Shown here piece after piece: positions 1-13,740 of a stretch of DNA of 64,000 bases (the first letter of the stretch is position 1; the number at the start of each line of letters is the position of its first letter). A program made the translations under genes and the position numbers. Location of the stretch: contig CM035412.1 in assembly GCA_020310875.1 (NCBI GenBank), positions 130,806,196 to 130,870,195 of the forward strand, given 5' to 3'. The notes beneath the pieces are model-generated. The model ran no database searches, was not told where the DNA came from, and saw only the letters and a program-made list of their open reading frames with translations. The stretch is from Ceratopteris richardii (taxonomy: Eukaryota > Streptophyta > Polypodiopsida > Polypodiales > Pteridaceae).

Positions 1-1
1 G

Positions 2-546
2 AAACATGTGTTTAGATATCTCAAAGGCACTTTGAGCTTAGGTCTCTTTTATGGAAGAGATATTGGGGCATGCTTGAATTCTTTTACAGATAGTGATTGG
101 GCTGTTTGTTATGATACTTGTGTGTCCACTAGTGGTAATTGCCTTTTCCTTGGAGACTCGTGCATATCTTGGTTGAGTAAGAAGCAACCTACAGTGGTGA
201 TGTCGATTTGTGAAGCTGAGTACAAGGATTTTTCATAGCTACAATGGAATGTATATGGCTAAGATTCCTATTGATGGATCTTTGCATGGAGATTGATGCT
301 ACTATGCATATTCTCACTGATAGTCAAAGTGCATTGGTTGTTGCAAGAAACCTAGTGTTTCATGCATGGGCCAAACATGTTGAGGTGCATTATCACTATG
401 TGAGAGAGTGCCTTCATGCAGAAGATATTGATTTGGTATATGTGCCTACACAAGATAATATGGCAGACATATTCACCAAAGCTCTTCCATGGGAAAAGTT
501 TGAAGCTTTTCGCAAAGCTTTAGGATTATTATCTTGTGGGGGCTGA
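2..546 (+). pseudogene. copia polyprotein C-terminus (RNase H), frameshifted
   Basis: The reading opens with KHVFRYLKGT, the usual block between copia reverse transcriptase and RNase H. RNase H follows: TDSDWA carries the first catalytic Asp, CEAEY the Glu and TDSQSA the second Asp. The end is the family-typical region IFTKALP. A net frameshift lies near 228-240: the first frame ends at 238 and the rest reads from 244 in another frame, so the protein is broken. Family assignment is secure; activity is excluded by the frameshift. Confidence 0.8.
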
Positions 547-592
547 TCTGTCACTCCCTGTATGTCTTCACATCATTCACTCCAAGGGGGTT

Positions 593-893
593 TGTTACAC
601 TTATGTGTTCCTTGAGTAGCTTTGATGTGAACTTTTTCCCTATACATGAGCACTTTTTACTCTAGTGTTGGCTAGAGGTTTTTTCCCCATGTTACCACAT
701 ACATGATTCACTCATATGTGGTGGTACTTTGTACTTAGGGATATTATTCAGCTCTTACTTCAATTCAGTTCATCATCAATAGAGTGAGCTATTCCAGCCA
801 TCCATCTTCTCTATGTGTCTTGCTATGTTTGTGCTCCTTATGTGTGCTTCTCGTGTGACTCTCGCACTTCTACACACTCCCAACATTCTTACA
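593..893 (+). repeat. putative 3' LTR of the copia fragment
   Basis: It begins TGTTACAC directly after a purine-rich tract and can be ended at TTCTTACA near 893, giving TGT...ACA termini and about 300 bp. The left end is well placed by the tract. The right end is a guess because no partner LTR is in the window. Confidence 0.5.
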
Positions 894-1729
894 CCTCATA
901 ATGCTTTACATATTAGATTCCTTGTATATGAATATACATTTTTTTATGACAAACACAAAACAACAGAGAACAAAATGTACTCGGCATCATGTAACCCATC
1001 CAAAATACTCTTTAATACATTTTGATATCCGTAATTTTCATGAAATAAACAACACATGAGAGCTTATATTTAATTAAATACTCTCATTTAATAGCACTGA
1101 TAAGTGTTACCATCCAAACATCTTTTGTATCATAAAATTGATCATGCATTCCATCTCAGATCCACATTACTATAGCAATAAATCTATGCATATACATGAT
1201 TAGATTCAATCCACAATAGTGGATTGTAATACTCTTCTTTGTATGACTTTATAGAATAATATTACAATCCTACAACATTATTTATCTTAAATGAAGAATC
1301 CATACTAGTTACATGTACAAAAGTATGCCATAGGAAACAGCCTATATTCATATATGATCACAAAAGATACAAAATTGTATCCTTTATTTGAAGAATAATC
1401 ATTTGCATGCATATCTAGAGTAATTTCGATAGTCAAGGTCTGACTATCATCTTAGGATCATTGAAAAACCATCATTGAAATTGTACCACATCAAATCTTA
1501 TGTGCATATCAATCAAATAATAGTACACTTTTCAAATTGATGTGAACACCCATGGTTACTATAAAATTAAGCAGACCAGTTACAATTTTTACAAATTTAT
1601 TTCCATGTACCAAAATAGGAAATCTCTAAGACAATACCCTATGCATGTAATTCATTTGAGTTCAACCCAAGAATTCATGATCAGAAGATTTTTCAATCAA
1701 TCATGATAATTTTGGTATGCATCTTCCAT
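894..1729. other. AT-rich stretch with no recognisable gene
   Basis: No reading frame longer than a few dozen codons resembles a known protein, and no terminal repeats were found. It may be strongly decayed copia sequence leading into the RNase H remnant that follows. Confidence 0.5.
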
Positions 1730-1940
1730 ATAATCCAATCTTTCATGCAAGGACTAGAACATATAAGTAGACTATCATTTTATTAGTGAAAAGGTTGTAT
1801 CAAATGAATTCATGTAGGTATCAAAGATCAAGTGGTTAATATGCTTACAAAGGCCTTGGATAGTACAAATCTATGTAGGTTCAAAATGTGCATTGGATTG
1901 AAGGAGCTTAACAATCAAGCAAAATTTGAAGCTTGAAGGG
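1730..1940 (+). pseudogene. degenerate copia RNase H C-terminus
   Basis: Short pieces read across frames match the end of copia RNase H: NPIFHAR near 1,735, then DQVVNMLTKAL and a trailing block ending at about 1,940. Stops and frame changes separate the pieces. It lies directly upstream of the LTR at 1,947, the correct position for the 3' end of a copia polyprotein. Confidence 0.6.
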
Positions 1941-1946
1941 AAGTAT

Positions 1947-2353
1947 TGAAAATCAAGCTCCAACTTGGAGACCAATCAATAGCAAAAGGTGTACATCAAC
2001 CAATCAGATGAAGGCCAAAGGATATAAGCTCCAACCTCCCCACCTTCAAAAATATGTTCAAACTACCGACTAATCAATATTTCACTTTTGGTGAAAGTTG
2101 ATCATTCAACTACCGGGCCAAATTTGGGGATGCACGAGTCGGGATGATTAGTCCCCCTCACGTTCTTTGTTTTGTTAGCTCTATTCTTATTGTATTGAAT
2201 AAGGGAAACAAGCTCCCTACTTAAGCTTGCTCCATCCCAACTTTGAGTTTCCATATCTCATTGCATGGGTAGACAATGATTAGCTTAATTGACTATGATT
2301 TGTATTCAATATTTATTCTATTTCATCTATTTTATTGATTAACTTGATTTTCA
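1947..2353 (+). repeat. copia 3' LTR with 11-bp inverted ends
   Basis: The 407-bp block starts TGAAAATCAAG and ends CTTGATTTTCA, a perfect 11-bp terminal inverted match with canonical TG...CA ends. A purine stretch (GAAGGGAAG) precedes it, as expected for a polypurine tract, and a degenerate copia coding end lies upstream. No second LTR is present, so this is the 3' half of a truncated element. Confidence 0.7.
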
Positions 2354-2914
2354 TAGCTAATGTAGTCCTCTTGAGTTGACTCGACACGGGTTCATTCTCT
2401 GACTATTCTATGTCTGACATTTGGAATAGTGAATGTATGTAAATGATAAGTGTTGAGAGAGAACCAATTAAGTAGAGTAACTTGATGGCATCAAATCATT
2501 GAATTTAGGAAAACATTTAAAGTGAGATTTATTTTTTTAGAGAGGTGTGGAGGTCTCTTATATGTATACAAAATATCAAGGAAAGTTGTTGTGCTATCTA
2601 TAAGAAAGCCAAGATTTAGTTAATGGAGGTGTTTCCTGCATACCTTGTGAGGATCAGATTAGCTTCTAAGTTGCAAAACCTCCCTTTCCAAGACCCTTAA
2701 ATGGAGATGGATTATACCCACTCTCAAAATAATGTATATCCAACATCTCCTTTTCTAAGAACCTTAAATGGAGATGGATTATAAATCATAAAATATTTTC
2801 ACTATGGAGAAGCAAAGAATTTCCAATCTCCCACAGAATTGAAATTCGTAACATGATTTATGAAAGGACTCAAATTCTAGAACTATTGAATAAATCAATT
2901 CTCCTTGAAGTTGG
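2354..2914. other. no gene seen
   Basis: AT-rich DNA without a credible reading frame. Two short similar passages around 2,675-2,780 (CCTTAAATGGAGATGGATTATA) form a small local duplication about 80 bp apart. Confidence 0.45.
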
Positions 2915-3075
2915 TGTTAGTATATGATCATGTTTCCCCTCGTGATTGAACATTGGACTTTTCACTTGTAAGGCCCCTTATATGAGGAGAATCCAATCAT
3001 GGATTGCCCCATCGATGGGAACCCTAAATTACATTCTGGGTAAAGGTTGTATTAGACCATTTTTGAATGGTAAAT
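2915..3075 (+). repeat. diverged fragment of a copia LTR (family of the 12,970 element)
   Basis: It starts TGTTAGTATATGATC, as do both LTRs at 12,970 and 17,829, and stays alignable through the TAAGGCCCC...TATGAGGAGAA and GATGGGAA blocks. Only about the first 160 bp of the LTR can be followed. It is an old copy or fragment. Confidence 0.65.
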
Positions 3076-3149
3076 GAATTAGGTAGTCTTGGTTCATTGC
3101 CAAGTGGGATTTTTTGGTAGAGTGGTATCTAGTTTGGATGGGACCCAAC

Positions 3150-3410
3150 AGTCCCACAAGCAGGGGTTAGATGCCTAGGAACTACTATGATACAAAACCC
3201 AAAGGCTCGCTACGGTAGACACTAGGAAGGGACGTGCCTAAGGTCAAACAAGATAACTTGTTTGAATTGGGTAGCCCAAAGTCCCAACTATACCATGAAT
3301 GGGTTTGGTTAAGATCTCACCACTTGGGATCAGGAGTGTCCATTGCAACCCATAGGGGTTTGAACCCCCATGCTCTACCTTGAGCATCGAAGTGCCCAAC
3401 TAGGTCAAAT
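3150..3410 (-). repeat. possible tRNA-derived repeat (B-box-like)
   Basis: On the minus strand the sequence GGTTCAAACCCC near 3,357-3,370 matches the polymerase III B box and is preceded by GGTAGAGCATGG, resembling the 5' part of a tRNA or SINE head. No poly-A tail or target duplication was found. This is a weak call. Confidence 0.3.
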
Positions 3411-4413
3411 AATGTCTGCATACATGGCCATTATCTTTTACACTTTTTAGAATGTCCTCATGTATAGTATGATGTCCACCTAAATTCAAAGATATCCAAA
3501 AATGCTCAAAGCAACTCTAACTTGTGACTCCAAAAATGCAATAAAAAATTGTATAAAAACGTGCACATGTAGTTGAGGTTCAAGGACCCCTCAAAATTTA
3601 CAAAAGGGAAATTATCCCTTAGACATGCAAATGAGGGTGATTTTATTATAAAAACTTAACATAATTGAAAATTAATTTGAAATTTTTTGTGGGTTCTTGA
3701 TGCCTAGACCTTTCCCTCTTTGTTTTTCCTTGATGCCTAGATCTTCAAACTCATTGTTTTCCCTCTTTCCCTTGGTTGGCTCCCTGTATATCCTCTTGTT
3801 TGGCTCTTTCTTGCCTTCTTCATGCTTTTTATCAAGATTCTCATGCTTTTTTGTTGCATCCTTCCAACAAATCTACTCCCTACTTTCTATCATCCTCGAT
3901 AGACCCTATTATGCCTCCCAAAGGTGGGCTTTGGAGTTAATTTTCATGATGAGTGAAGCCTAAGAAAATTTTCATTTTTGTGTGTGGCCTAATTGAACTA
4001 GGGGTTGAATCACTCTAATGAGCATGTCAACACTTGTTATGTAGATGATAAACTTTTAGAACGCTTGCATTACTAAAATGTTATAGTGAATTGATTCCAC
4101 AATACTCCATTGAGGATGATAATTCATAGGCATGTATGTACATAGGTAGGAACAAGCATGAATTTGTAATGCAAGCCTTCTATCATGCGTATTATGATTG
4201 CAATTGAAAATATAAGGTGCAAACATGAGGAACTTGAAACTCACCTCAAGGGGCTTTTCATTGTCAAGGATGATACCTTTGGATGTCAGTAATGGCTAAC
4301 AAGAGGACATGTTTTGGAATTGGTGCAATCCATAATTTCCATAATGTCGCTTTAAAAAAAAAAAAAACTTTGAAAGCGCATAAATGTGTAGTGCATGGTT
4401 TTTCCTCCAGATA
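3411..4413. other. no gene seen
   Basis: Only low-complexity T-rich frames occur (around 3,690-3,960), with no resemblance to a known family. A poly-A run lies near 4,350-4,368. Confidence 0.45.
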
Positions 4414-4759
4414 TGTGCCTCTTGCAGAACCATGTAATGTTCATAGGCATACATACTGTTAATGCCTTGGAAACATTGTGGCATGCTGATGTGCACACAC
4501 CCTACTAAAAAGTGAAATATGCAAACCTAGGCTTCACTAAGTCGATTGAGACTTTCCTTCTACCAATTGTGCCTCTTGCAAAACCATGTAATGGCCATAG
4601 GCATACATATTGTAAATTTCTTGGAAACATTCTGGTGCAAGGATTAGGGTACTTGAGTAGATTGTTTAAGGGCATGGATGATGTGCACACACCCTACTAA
4701 AAAGTGAAATATGCAAACCTAGGTTTCACTAATTCGATTGAGACTTTTCTTCTACCAAT
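4414..4759 (+). repeat. interleaved local duplication
   Basis: Two neighbouring segments are each present twice in the same order: a 70-75-bp segment beginning TGTGCCTCTTGCA at 4,414 and 4,568, and an 80-bp segment beginning GATGTGCACACACCC at 4,489 and 4,680. The copies are nearly identical, so the duplication is fairly recent. No coding content is apparent. Confidence 0.8.
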
Positions 4760-5028
4760 CTCCTTCTATAGTGTAGTGGATGTCCTTGAGACATTGAGTG
4801 TTCAATTTCTATGACTTGTACCTTTTATGTTTGTGTCTTCTTGGGGAAAGAGTCATCAAAAAGTGGAGTAGTTGTTCCAACCAAGTCTCTTGGTGTTGGC
4901 ATTTTGGCGTTGGGATTTTCATGGTTGGAACATGTCAAGGCCTCCAACTATTTAATTCTACCATCGATGTTTTTCCTATTGATTTTTTTATTGATAGAAT
5001 GGGCTGCTTAACCTATATGGTCATGGTA

Positions 5029-5200
5029 TCTCGATGATTTGAACCTTGGGAATCTATCGTTGAGTGTTCATGTGGGTTGGGGCTCTAAACTTCTTAACAT
5101 ATGTGACTTGGTGTCTCGATTATTTGAACCTTGGGAATCTATCATTGAGTGTTCATGTGGGTTGGGGCTCTGAACTTCTTAACACAGGTGACTTTTTGTG
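5029..5200 (+). repeat. two-copy tandem repeat, 85-bp unit
   Basis: The unit beginning TCTCGATGATTTGAACC at 5,029 recurs at 5,114 with only a few changes, through TTGGGGCTCT. Two copies only; no gene is associated. Confidence 0.8.
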
Positions 5201-5285
5201 TGATTGGCTTGCTCAATGGCTTTTTTTCAATGGGCTTTTTGTGTTGTCCTTTTTCAACCAAATGTATGTGTAACCTTTTGTGATT

Positions 5286-5532
5286 TATTTTTTTAAATGG
5301 AGGTTCATTCGAAGCCTACTCCCTCGAGCTTTAACTTTGAAAGTACAACTATACAAATGAATGGGCATAGTACCCGCGGAACTCCCCCATATCCCACAAA
5401 GCAAGGGTTAGACAAGGTGACAATTCGGTTACAGCATATTTAACTGACCAAAGCCATTACATGTCCAGCTCGAGGGTTGAACCCTAGACCTCTGCCTCAA
5501 GAGGCCAAGCCAAACTAATACCCCTATGGGAC
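5286..5532 (-). mobile_element. SINE-like element, copy 1
   Basis: Read on the minus strand it begins near GTCCCATAGGGG, has a polymerase III-like promoter (A-box-like TGGCTTGGCC, then B-box-like GGGTTCAACCC about 30 nt later), and ends in a poly-A run seen as T-rich sequence at 5,286-5,294. The same 247-bp arrangement recurs at 10,283-10,529. SINE is inferred from the tRNA-like head and A tail. No clear target duplication surrounds this copy. Confidence 0.6.
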
Positions 5533-6150
5533 TTGCATCAATCTTTTCTGATTGTAACCAATCTTTTTGCAGCTATAATTGTCACTATGGAAAGTGCTAT
5601 TGGGCATTTAAACGTGCTAGTAGTGTGGCATATCACTTCTGCTTTCCAAAGATTTTCCGTTTTTTTAGTTCTTTGTGTGCGTTCATGGTAGCATGAGTGG
5701 ACATGATGTTGCCTTGCCATGGTAGAATTAGGGACCCAAATCGGAAGTGCAATTTTTCTGATGTTTTTATCATCCGTGCCTTGTTGGTGTCTTTGCAGAT
5801 TTTTTTGGTGCTTGGAGATGGGATAGCTCCTTCTTCATGGATTGCCAAGATCCCTTTTTCAGCGAAACGGTCTTGATCGAGTGTGGGCATTGAGGATGCC
5901 ATTGACCCTTGTGGTACTTCTATTGGCAAGCCCATTTCCAAGTTCTCTATTGGTTTCTCTTCCTCTCCCTTGTCTCTCTTACTTTGATATTCTCACTGTC
6001 ACTCCTACTATGGAAATATAAGTATTTAGGCATTGCAAGGAATCCGTCGTGCATATACTTTGTCTATGCACTTTCAATTAATTCAAGCTCGACTAGAAGA
6101 GTAGAGGTCCACGAAACATAGAATGATATAAATCCCATTGTCCGCATCAA
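5533..6150. other. no recognisable gene between repeat and PHT2;1
   Basis: A 102-codon minus-strand frame (5,633-5,941) resembles nothing I recognise and has no supporting context. Part of this stretch is probably intergenic DNA downstream of the transporter gene. Confidence 0.4.
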
Positions 6151-6156
6151 TTTATT
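6151..6156 (-). promoter_or_regulatory. candidate poly(A) signal for PHT2;1
   Basis: AATAAA on the minus strand about 385 nt past the stop codon at 6,540. It is a plausible 3' UTR end for the transporter, but plant poly(A) signals are loose and no transcript data support it. Confidence 0.3.
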
Positions 6157-6539
6157 AAATAATCACTCCTGATTTCTCTTCAAAAGCATGGTCCATGCTT
6201 TTCCAAAGCTCTCAGTAATTCACAATGAGGTTTCAAGTTTTCTCATTCAAATCTATTAGGAAAAAAATGAAAAAGGGCGAGCTTTTCCCAAAAGTGGTGC
6301 AAGCATTCCTAACGAGTAATCCTACTCATTGGAATCGTTAATTATAAATCACATCCCAAATGGCCGGATAAGAACTTAACAATTACAGATGAGCTGTGGT
6401 CATCGCATCTTGACAATCAAGAGGTGTATATTCTCGCACACATGGACCTCAATTCGGTGAAAGATGTATCTTGACCTATGGACGGCACTGAAGGCAATGA
6501 GCTATGGATGGGTTGAGAGCCCAAATATGAGGCGTTCCG

Positions 6540-9396
<2,857 letters not shown>

Positions 9397-9930
9397 CGAC
9401 TGGATGCTTTCAGATCATTTCAAGCTCAGTCTCAGAGAGCTTTGTGCAGTCTCAAGAAACGGAGAGAAAATGAAATGTCGCAAACCAAGGAAGAATCACT
9501 TGGAGCACTTAAAACTGGAGTTGATGATTGGCGATGTGATGTCAATTACTGGTGCATTCTCTTGGGAATGTAGTGCATTCGAAGTACGTGTAGCAGAGTT
9601 AGCTTCAAGTGAGAAAGAGGCGATGAATGGTTAAGAAAAGGGGAGAACCAGCGAGCAAAGTTTCCCAAATGTAGCCAAAGGGCGAAGTTCCCTCTGAGAG
9701 CCCTCAGTCCTACCAAGAAGGAGGCATTCGGCAGAGTTTTCTCCAAGCTTGGCAAGAGCTATTCGGAATCCGAGGAGACAGTGTGCAACGAGGGGCACGA
9801 GAAGAAAAGTAGGCGGAGGCGCTCACTGCTAGTCTCTAGATCAAAGATACAGCTTACCCAACAGAGGAACAGAGTGAAGAATCAAGTTGGGCTGCGCTGA
9901 GAAATAGTTGTTGTTCCTCTAGTGTACTTT
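9397..9930 (-). promoter_or_regulatory. 5' flank and probable 5' UTR of PHT2;1
   Basis: It lies immediately upstream of the start codon and is less AT-rich than surrounding DNA. A 69-codon upstream frame (9,755-9,546, minus) ends before the main start and is out of frame with it; if transcribed it would be a uORF. A GGGTAAGC sequence near 9,855 could be a 5' UTR donor. Neither can be confirmed without transcripts. Confidence 0.35.
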
Positions 9931-10282
9931 AAAGGACGATCGACTGCGTTCTCCTCGTGTTGCTCATGGGAAGCTCGAAACCCATGGACCCACTGCATAC
10001 TCATCGTGAGCCAGGAACTCATTGCCTTGCGCCTCTTTTCTGATTCTTTAATCTTTTTGACATTCATGTGGTTTCTCAGCCACTTCTTTTGCCTATGGTC
10101 AGAATGAGGAAGAGCCAACAAAGAAAACTGAGCATGGTAACAGATGCAATGCATGCAATGTAGTGTGGCTACTTGTCAACCTTTTGAGTTGGGACAATGA
10201 TCTTACTGTGGTTTCAGCATGCTAAAACTAATCCTTCTTAATCATCACTTTTCACCACTCAATCATTGAGATAATATGCACA

Positions 10283-10530
10283 TTTTTTTTTTAATGGAAG
10301 TTCGGCAAGTGCCTACTTCCTGAGCTTTAATTTTGAAATTACAATTGTACAAGTGAATGGGCATAGTACTTACGGGATCCCCTTTATGCTACAAAGCAAT
10401 GGTTAGACAAGATTACAACTATTTTCAACTGATTAAGATTGGCCAACACCATTAAATGTTCAAGCCGGGGATTGAACTATGAACCTCTGCCTCAAGAGAC
10501 CAAAAACTCAACCCTTATAACAACAGGACG
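10283..10530 (-). mobile_element. SINE-like element, copy 2, with 6-bp target duplication
   Basis: Alignable along its length with 5,286-5,532: the same T-run on the left, the internal GAATGGGCATAGTA block, and the CCTCTGCCTCAAGAG block on the right. On the minus strand a B-box-like AGTTCAATCCCC is present. TGCACA flanks both sides (10,277-10,282 and 10,531-10,536), which suggests a target-site duplication. Confidence 0.65.
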
Positions 10531-10536
10531 TGCACA

Positions 10537-11239
10537 CATGCACAAAATTTTTTACAATGCACGTCTTATGTAATTTAGGAGAGCAAGCGGAATGGAAGGA
10601 GCTTTGATAAATTGGTAGAGAAAAGATATTGTAATCACCGACTATATATTCCTTGATCACAATCCATGTCCAACCAATACGAATGATAATGGTCAGATGC
10701 CTAACAAATGTCCAAGATGATCAATATAAAAAAAAAGCTAGTACTCCGAGGGAGTCACTATATTTTCTCATGTAGAACAAGTAGCTAAACTAAGTTGTGA
10801 TCAACCTGGTACCCTATTATATGGAGAAAAGATACTAATAACATGCATTGGGTGGAGGCACTAGAGGTTGAGCAAGTTCCCATTGAGCACATGATTGGGG
10901 TGATAAAGAATGACATTGATCCTAGGCAATCTACTGCCTAAAAGGATGCCCAAGGTTAGAGGTACTAGAAGTTGGTAGAGGAGTTGAAATAAATTTACAC
11001 ATACATGGGAAAACCCATGTTTTATTAGGGTTAACTCAAAATTGGATGCAAGCTTTGACGTTGTTGGCTATCATCGGTATGAGGGAAGGAATACAAAAGC
11101 CTCCTCAAGGATGGGAAGCCCTCCCCAAGAAAGAGTTCCCAATCAAAGAAGAAAACACTTGAATTTACCTCCCATTATGAACTAAAGGGATAGAACCAAA
11201 TGAAATGAACAAGTCCTTGGTGGAGGAATCCATATGATT
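10537..11239. other. no recognisable gene
   Basis: AT-rich DNA with short frames only. The end of this stretch leads into the gypsy gag remnant and may be its decayed 5' part. Confidence 0.4.
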
Positions 11240-12964
11240 ATGCTTAATCTAAGAGAGTAAGGGGGGCAGTTGAGGCAATCACAATTGGCAAAGTGTATGA
11301 AAAACCATTATGATGAAATAGGGGATCCATACAATCATGTGTTTGAATATAGAAAAATCCTTAGAGTAGAGGATGTCCATTATTATTTTACTCAGTGTGA
11401 GGCCTTTGGAATAGATTTTGCATTATCCTTGTTCCAACCTCTTAAGAAAAGTCATTTCCATTTGAGTAATTTGTTAGAATAATTCATAGTTGAACTCTTA
11501 GAGAGGGGAATCAAGCATGGCACTGCTTCTCTGGACCAGACATTCAAGCAAACTCCAAGTGAATCATTTGACTCACAACCAAGAAGATTTAGAAAAAAAA
11601 CTAGATAGGTGTCTTTTTTTATACAAAAGGAGTACTTGATGTTGAGTTAAGGACCATGGTCTACTACAGAAGGAGTAGTTAGGAGGCAATATATATGGAT
11701 GATAATTAAGGAGTAGATAGAATAGAAAATGAAGCACCAATTAGTGTTGAAACTCAAATATATCCTACCAAGGAATTAGCCTAATATATTCCAAAGAACT
11801 TGGGAATAAGGTTGAGAGAAGAAACACCTCTGCAATAGGTTTATGCACTTAGGAGATGCTTCAATTATGGAGGGGACTATCCCATAAAAGGTTTCCCAAG
11901 GCATCTCAATTTTTAGTAGAGAAAAGAGGACCATTATATTGTTCCATATAACAAAAATGGACAAACCAAGATACTAAGAATTTTTTCTACAATAGGCAAT
12001 GTCTAAGAGAAAGCTCAAGATATCCTCAACATGATGCAATAACCCTTCAACAATAAATGGGAGATCATACAAATTTGAAGTTACGAAAACCCCCTCTACC
12101 TCCCAAGGTCATACCAACCAAGTATTTGCCAATAGATGAGAACATAGAAAGGGCTTTGGTCCCTACCCATTCACCTTATGTTGAAGAGTCAGATATTCCA
12201 CATTTCAATCCTTATAATGATAGTTCTATGGAAGACAATTAGGATTATCCAATAAGTCCTCTACCTTAAATGATGTTATTGAATTCGGATCATATGGAAG
12301 AGTTGAGATGGATCAATCTTTGGTTATGTACTTGACGATAAGTAGTACCACACTTAGCATACCACAATGGAAAGGATGGGCAGGTGTACCAGCTTGTTTT
12401 GTGTGCAAAGGAGATCACTACATTAGGGACTATACACACCCTCCATCTTCACTCAATAGTAGTGATGAATCAAGAATATGGAAAGGAAATTTTACACAAG
12501 GATTATTAGAGATGTCCCTCAAAGGTAGAATTTGGGATTGGAATAGGTTTAGTGAAGGTGACTAGGATTATTACAAGCTTAAGTAGTGAATTACAAGATT
12601 CGGTACCTCTTAATGTCATCATCAGATCTTACACTAAGATTCTCAAGGAAAATGTACAACAAGAGAAACAAAAGGGAAGCACGATGTCATGGAGAGATGA
12701 ATGAGAGAAGCTAAAAGCTAAATGAAAAAAAAAGGGTAGATGAATTGGAGAAGTCATTGGAGGACATGCAAAGGTCTAATAGTGAAACAAAGCATAACCG
12801 ATTCCTATATATTTAGAGACTAATTTAAAAGCTTACCAATCTCAAATTAAGTAGGTACCTAGTTTAGAGCATCCTGATAAGGATTATCCAAGACCACACC
12901 TAGAAGCAGAGAGATCTTAACTATGCAAAAGTATGATAAAGCTAGCTCAAACCATGTAAGGACA
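11240..12964 (+). pseudogene. Ty3/gypsy gag remnant, left part
   Basis: Pieces in different frames follow the gag of the 33-37 kb element in the same order. QLAKCMKNHYDEIGDPYNHV at 11,274 matches the gag core. A later piece (12,057-12,242) contains ENIERALVP, and CFVCKGDHYIRDY (about 12,400) corresponds to that element's second zinc knuckle, with its last Cys changed to Tyr. Many stops and frameshifts occur. The sequence is interrupted at 12,969 by a copia insertion and similar sequence resumes at 18,396. Confidence 0.7.
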
Positions 12965-12969
12965 AAATA
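12965..12969 (+). repeat. left target-site duplication AAATA
   Basis: AAATA directly precedes the 5' LTR and recurs directly after the 3' LTR at 18,391-18,395. Confidence 0.7.
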
Positions 12970-13637
12970 TGTTAGTATATGATCGATGTCTACCCCTCAT
13001 GATTGTATGCACATTTTGTAAGGCCCCCATTATGAGGAGAAGCCAAGCGTGCATTACCCAATTGATGGGAATCCCAACTTGTATGTTGGATGAAGGTCAT
13101 ATTGGACCATGTAAGGTATTATAAGAGGGAGTTACCACGGTCCCCAATTGTGGGGTTCGGGGTAGCGTTGAGCAGCCCTGGTTGGGGGGTCCAAGGGGCG
13201 GGCCCCTTAGCTAGGGGGTCCCAGGGGGTCAGCGGCCCCCTAGTGGGGGTCCAGGGGCACTGCCCCCGATGTGACGGTAAAGGGAATATTCCATGGAATA
13301 GTCCCTATCGAAGTCAGAAATCATTTATATTTGTTAGGTCGGTTCAACCGGTCTAAGCCGTGTATGGCAATTACGCGGGCGGTGGCCGCCCACGCTCTAC
13401 TACCCATGTATAGCCATCCATGGAAGGCCACCCATGATCCTATATATACATGACTTCTGCACTACCTAAGATATCGAATTGAGCCAGCATACCTCTACCT
13501 TGTATCTCCCTATCTAGAGTTGTCTAGATCACCATTTAAGCTCTATCTTGAGAGCGCACGGGTGGACAACGCCATCATCTTTGTACTTGCTGCTAGTAGA
13601 AAATTGTTGAGATTCTCATATATATGTTATCTTCTCT
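12970..13637 (+). repeat. 5' LTR of the copia element
   Basis: Starts TGTTAGTATATGATC. It matches the 3' LTR except for a GC-rich block (about 13,137-13,310) with no counterpart, and the loss of the last ~40 bp before the primer-binding site. The right edge is approximate. Confidence 0.8.
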
Positions 13638-13643
13638 ATTATT

Positions 13644-13654
13644 TGGTATCAGAG
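13644..13654 (+). promoter_or_regulatory. primer-binding site (initiator-Met tRNA type)
   Basis: TGGTATCAGAG, the common plant retrotransposon site complementary to the 3' end of initiator methionine tRNA. Confidence 0.85.
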
Positions 13655-13740
13655 TTGTAAGGTTCGAGTAGCTTGAGAAGTATCACTATTTTAGCCTACT
13701 AGCAGACTAGAATATCAGTAGATTATTCAAGTGATTACAT

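Larger units (their letters stand above)
1..893 (+). mobile_element. Ty1/copia retrotransposon, 3' end with LTR (cut by window edge)
   Basis: The window opens inside a copia element. A broken RNase H coding end (to 546) is followed by a purine tract near 584-590 and an LTR-like block starting TGTTACAC. The rest of the element lies outside the window. The coding end closely resembles the fragment at 38,645-39,059, so the two belong to related families, although their LTR sequences differ. Confidence 0.75.

Noticed and set aside
3697..3963. 88-codon T-rich frame with hydrophobic content
   Set aside because: Phe/Ser/Leu bias from T-rich DNA; no gene context.
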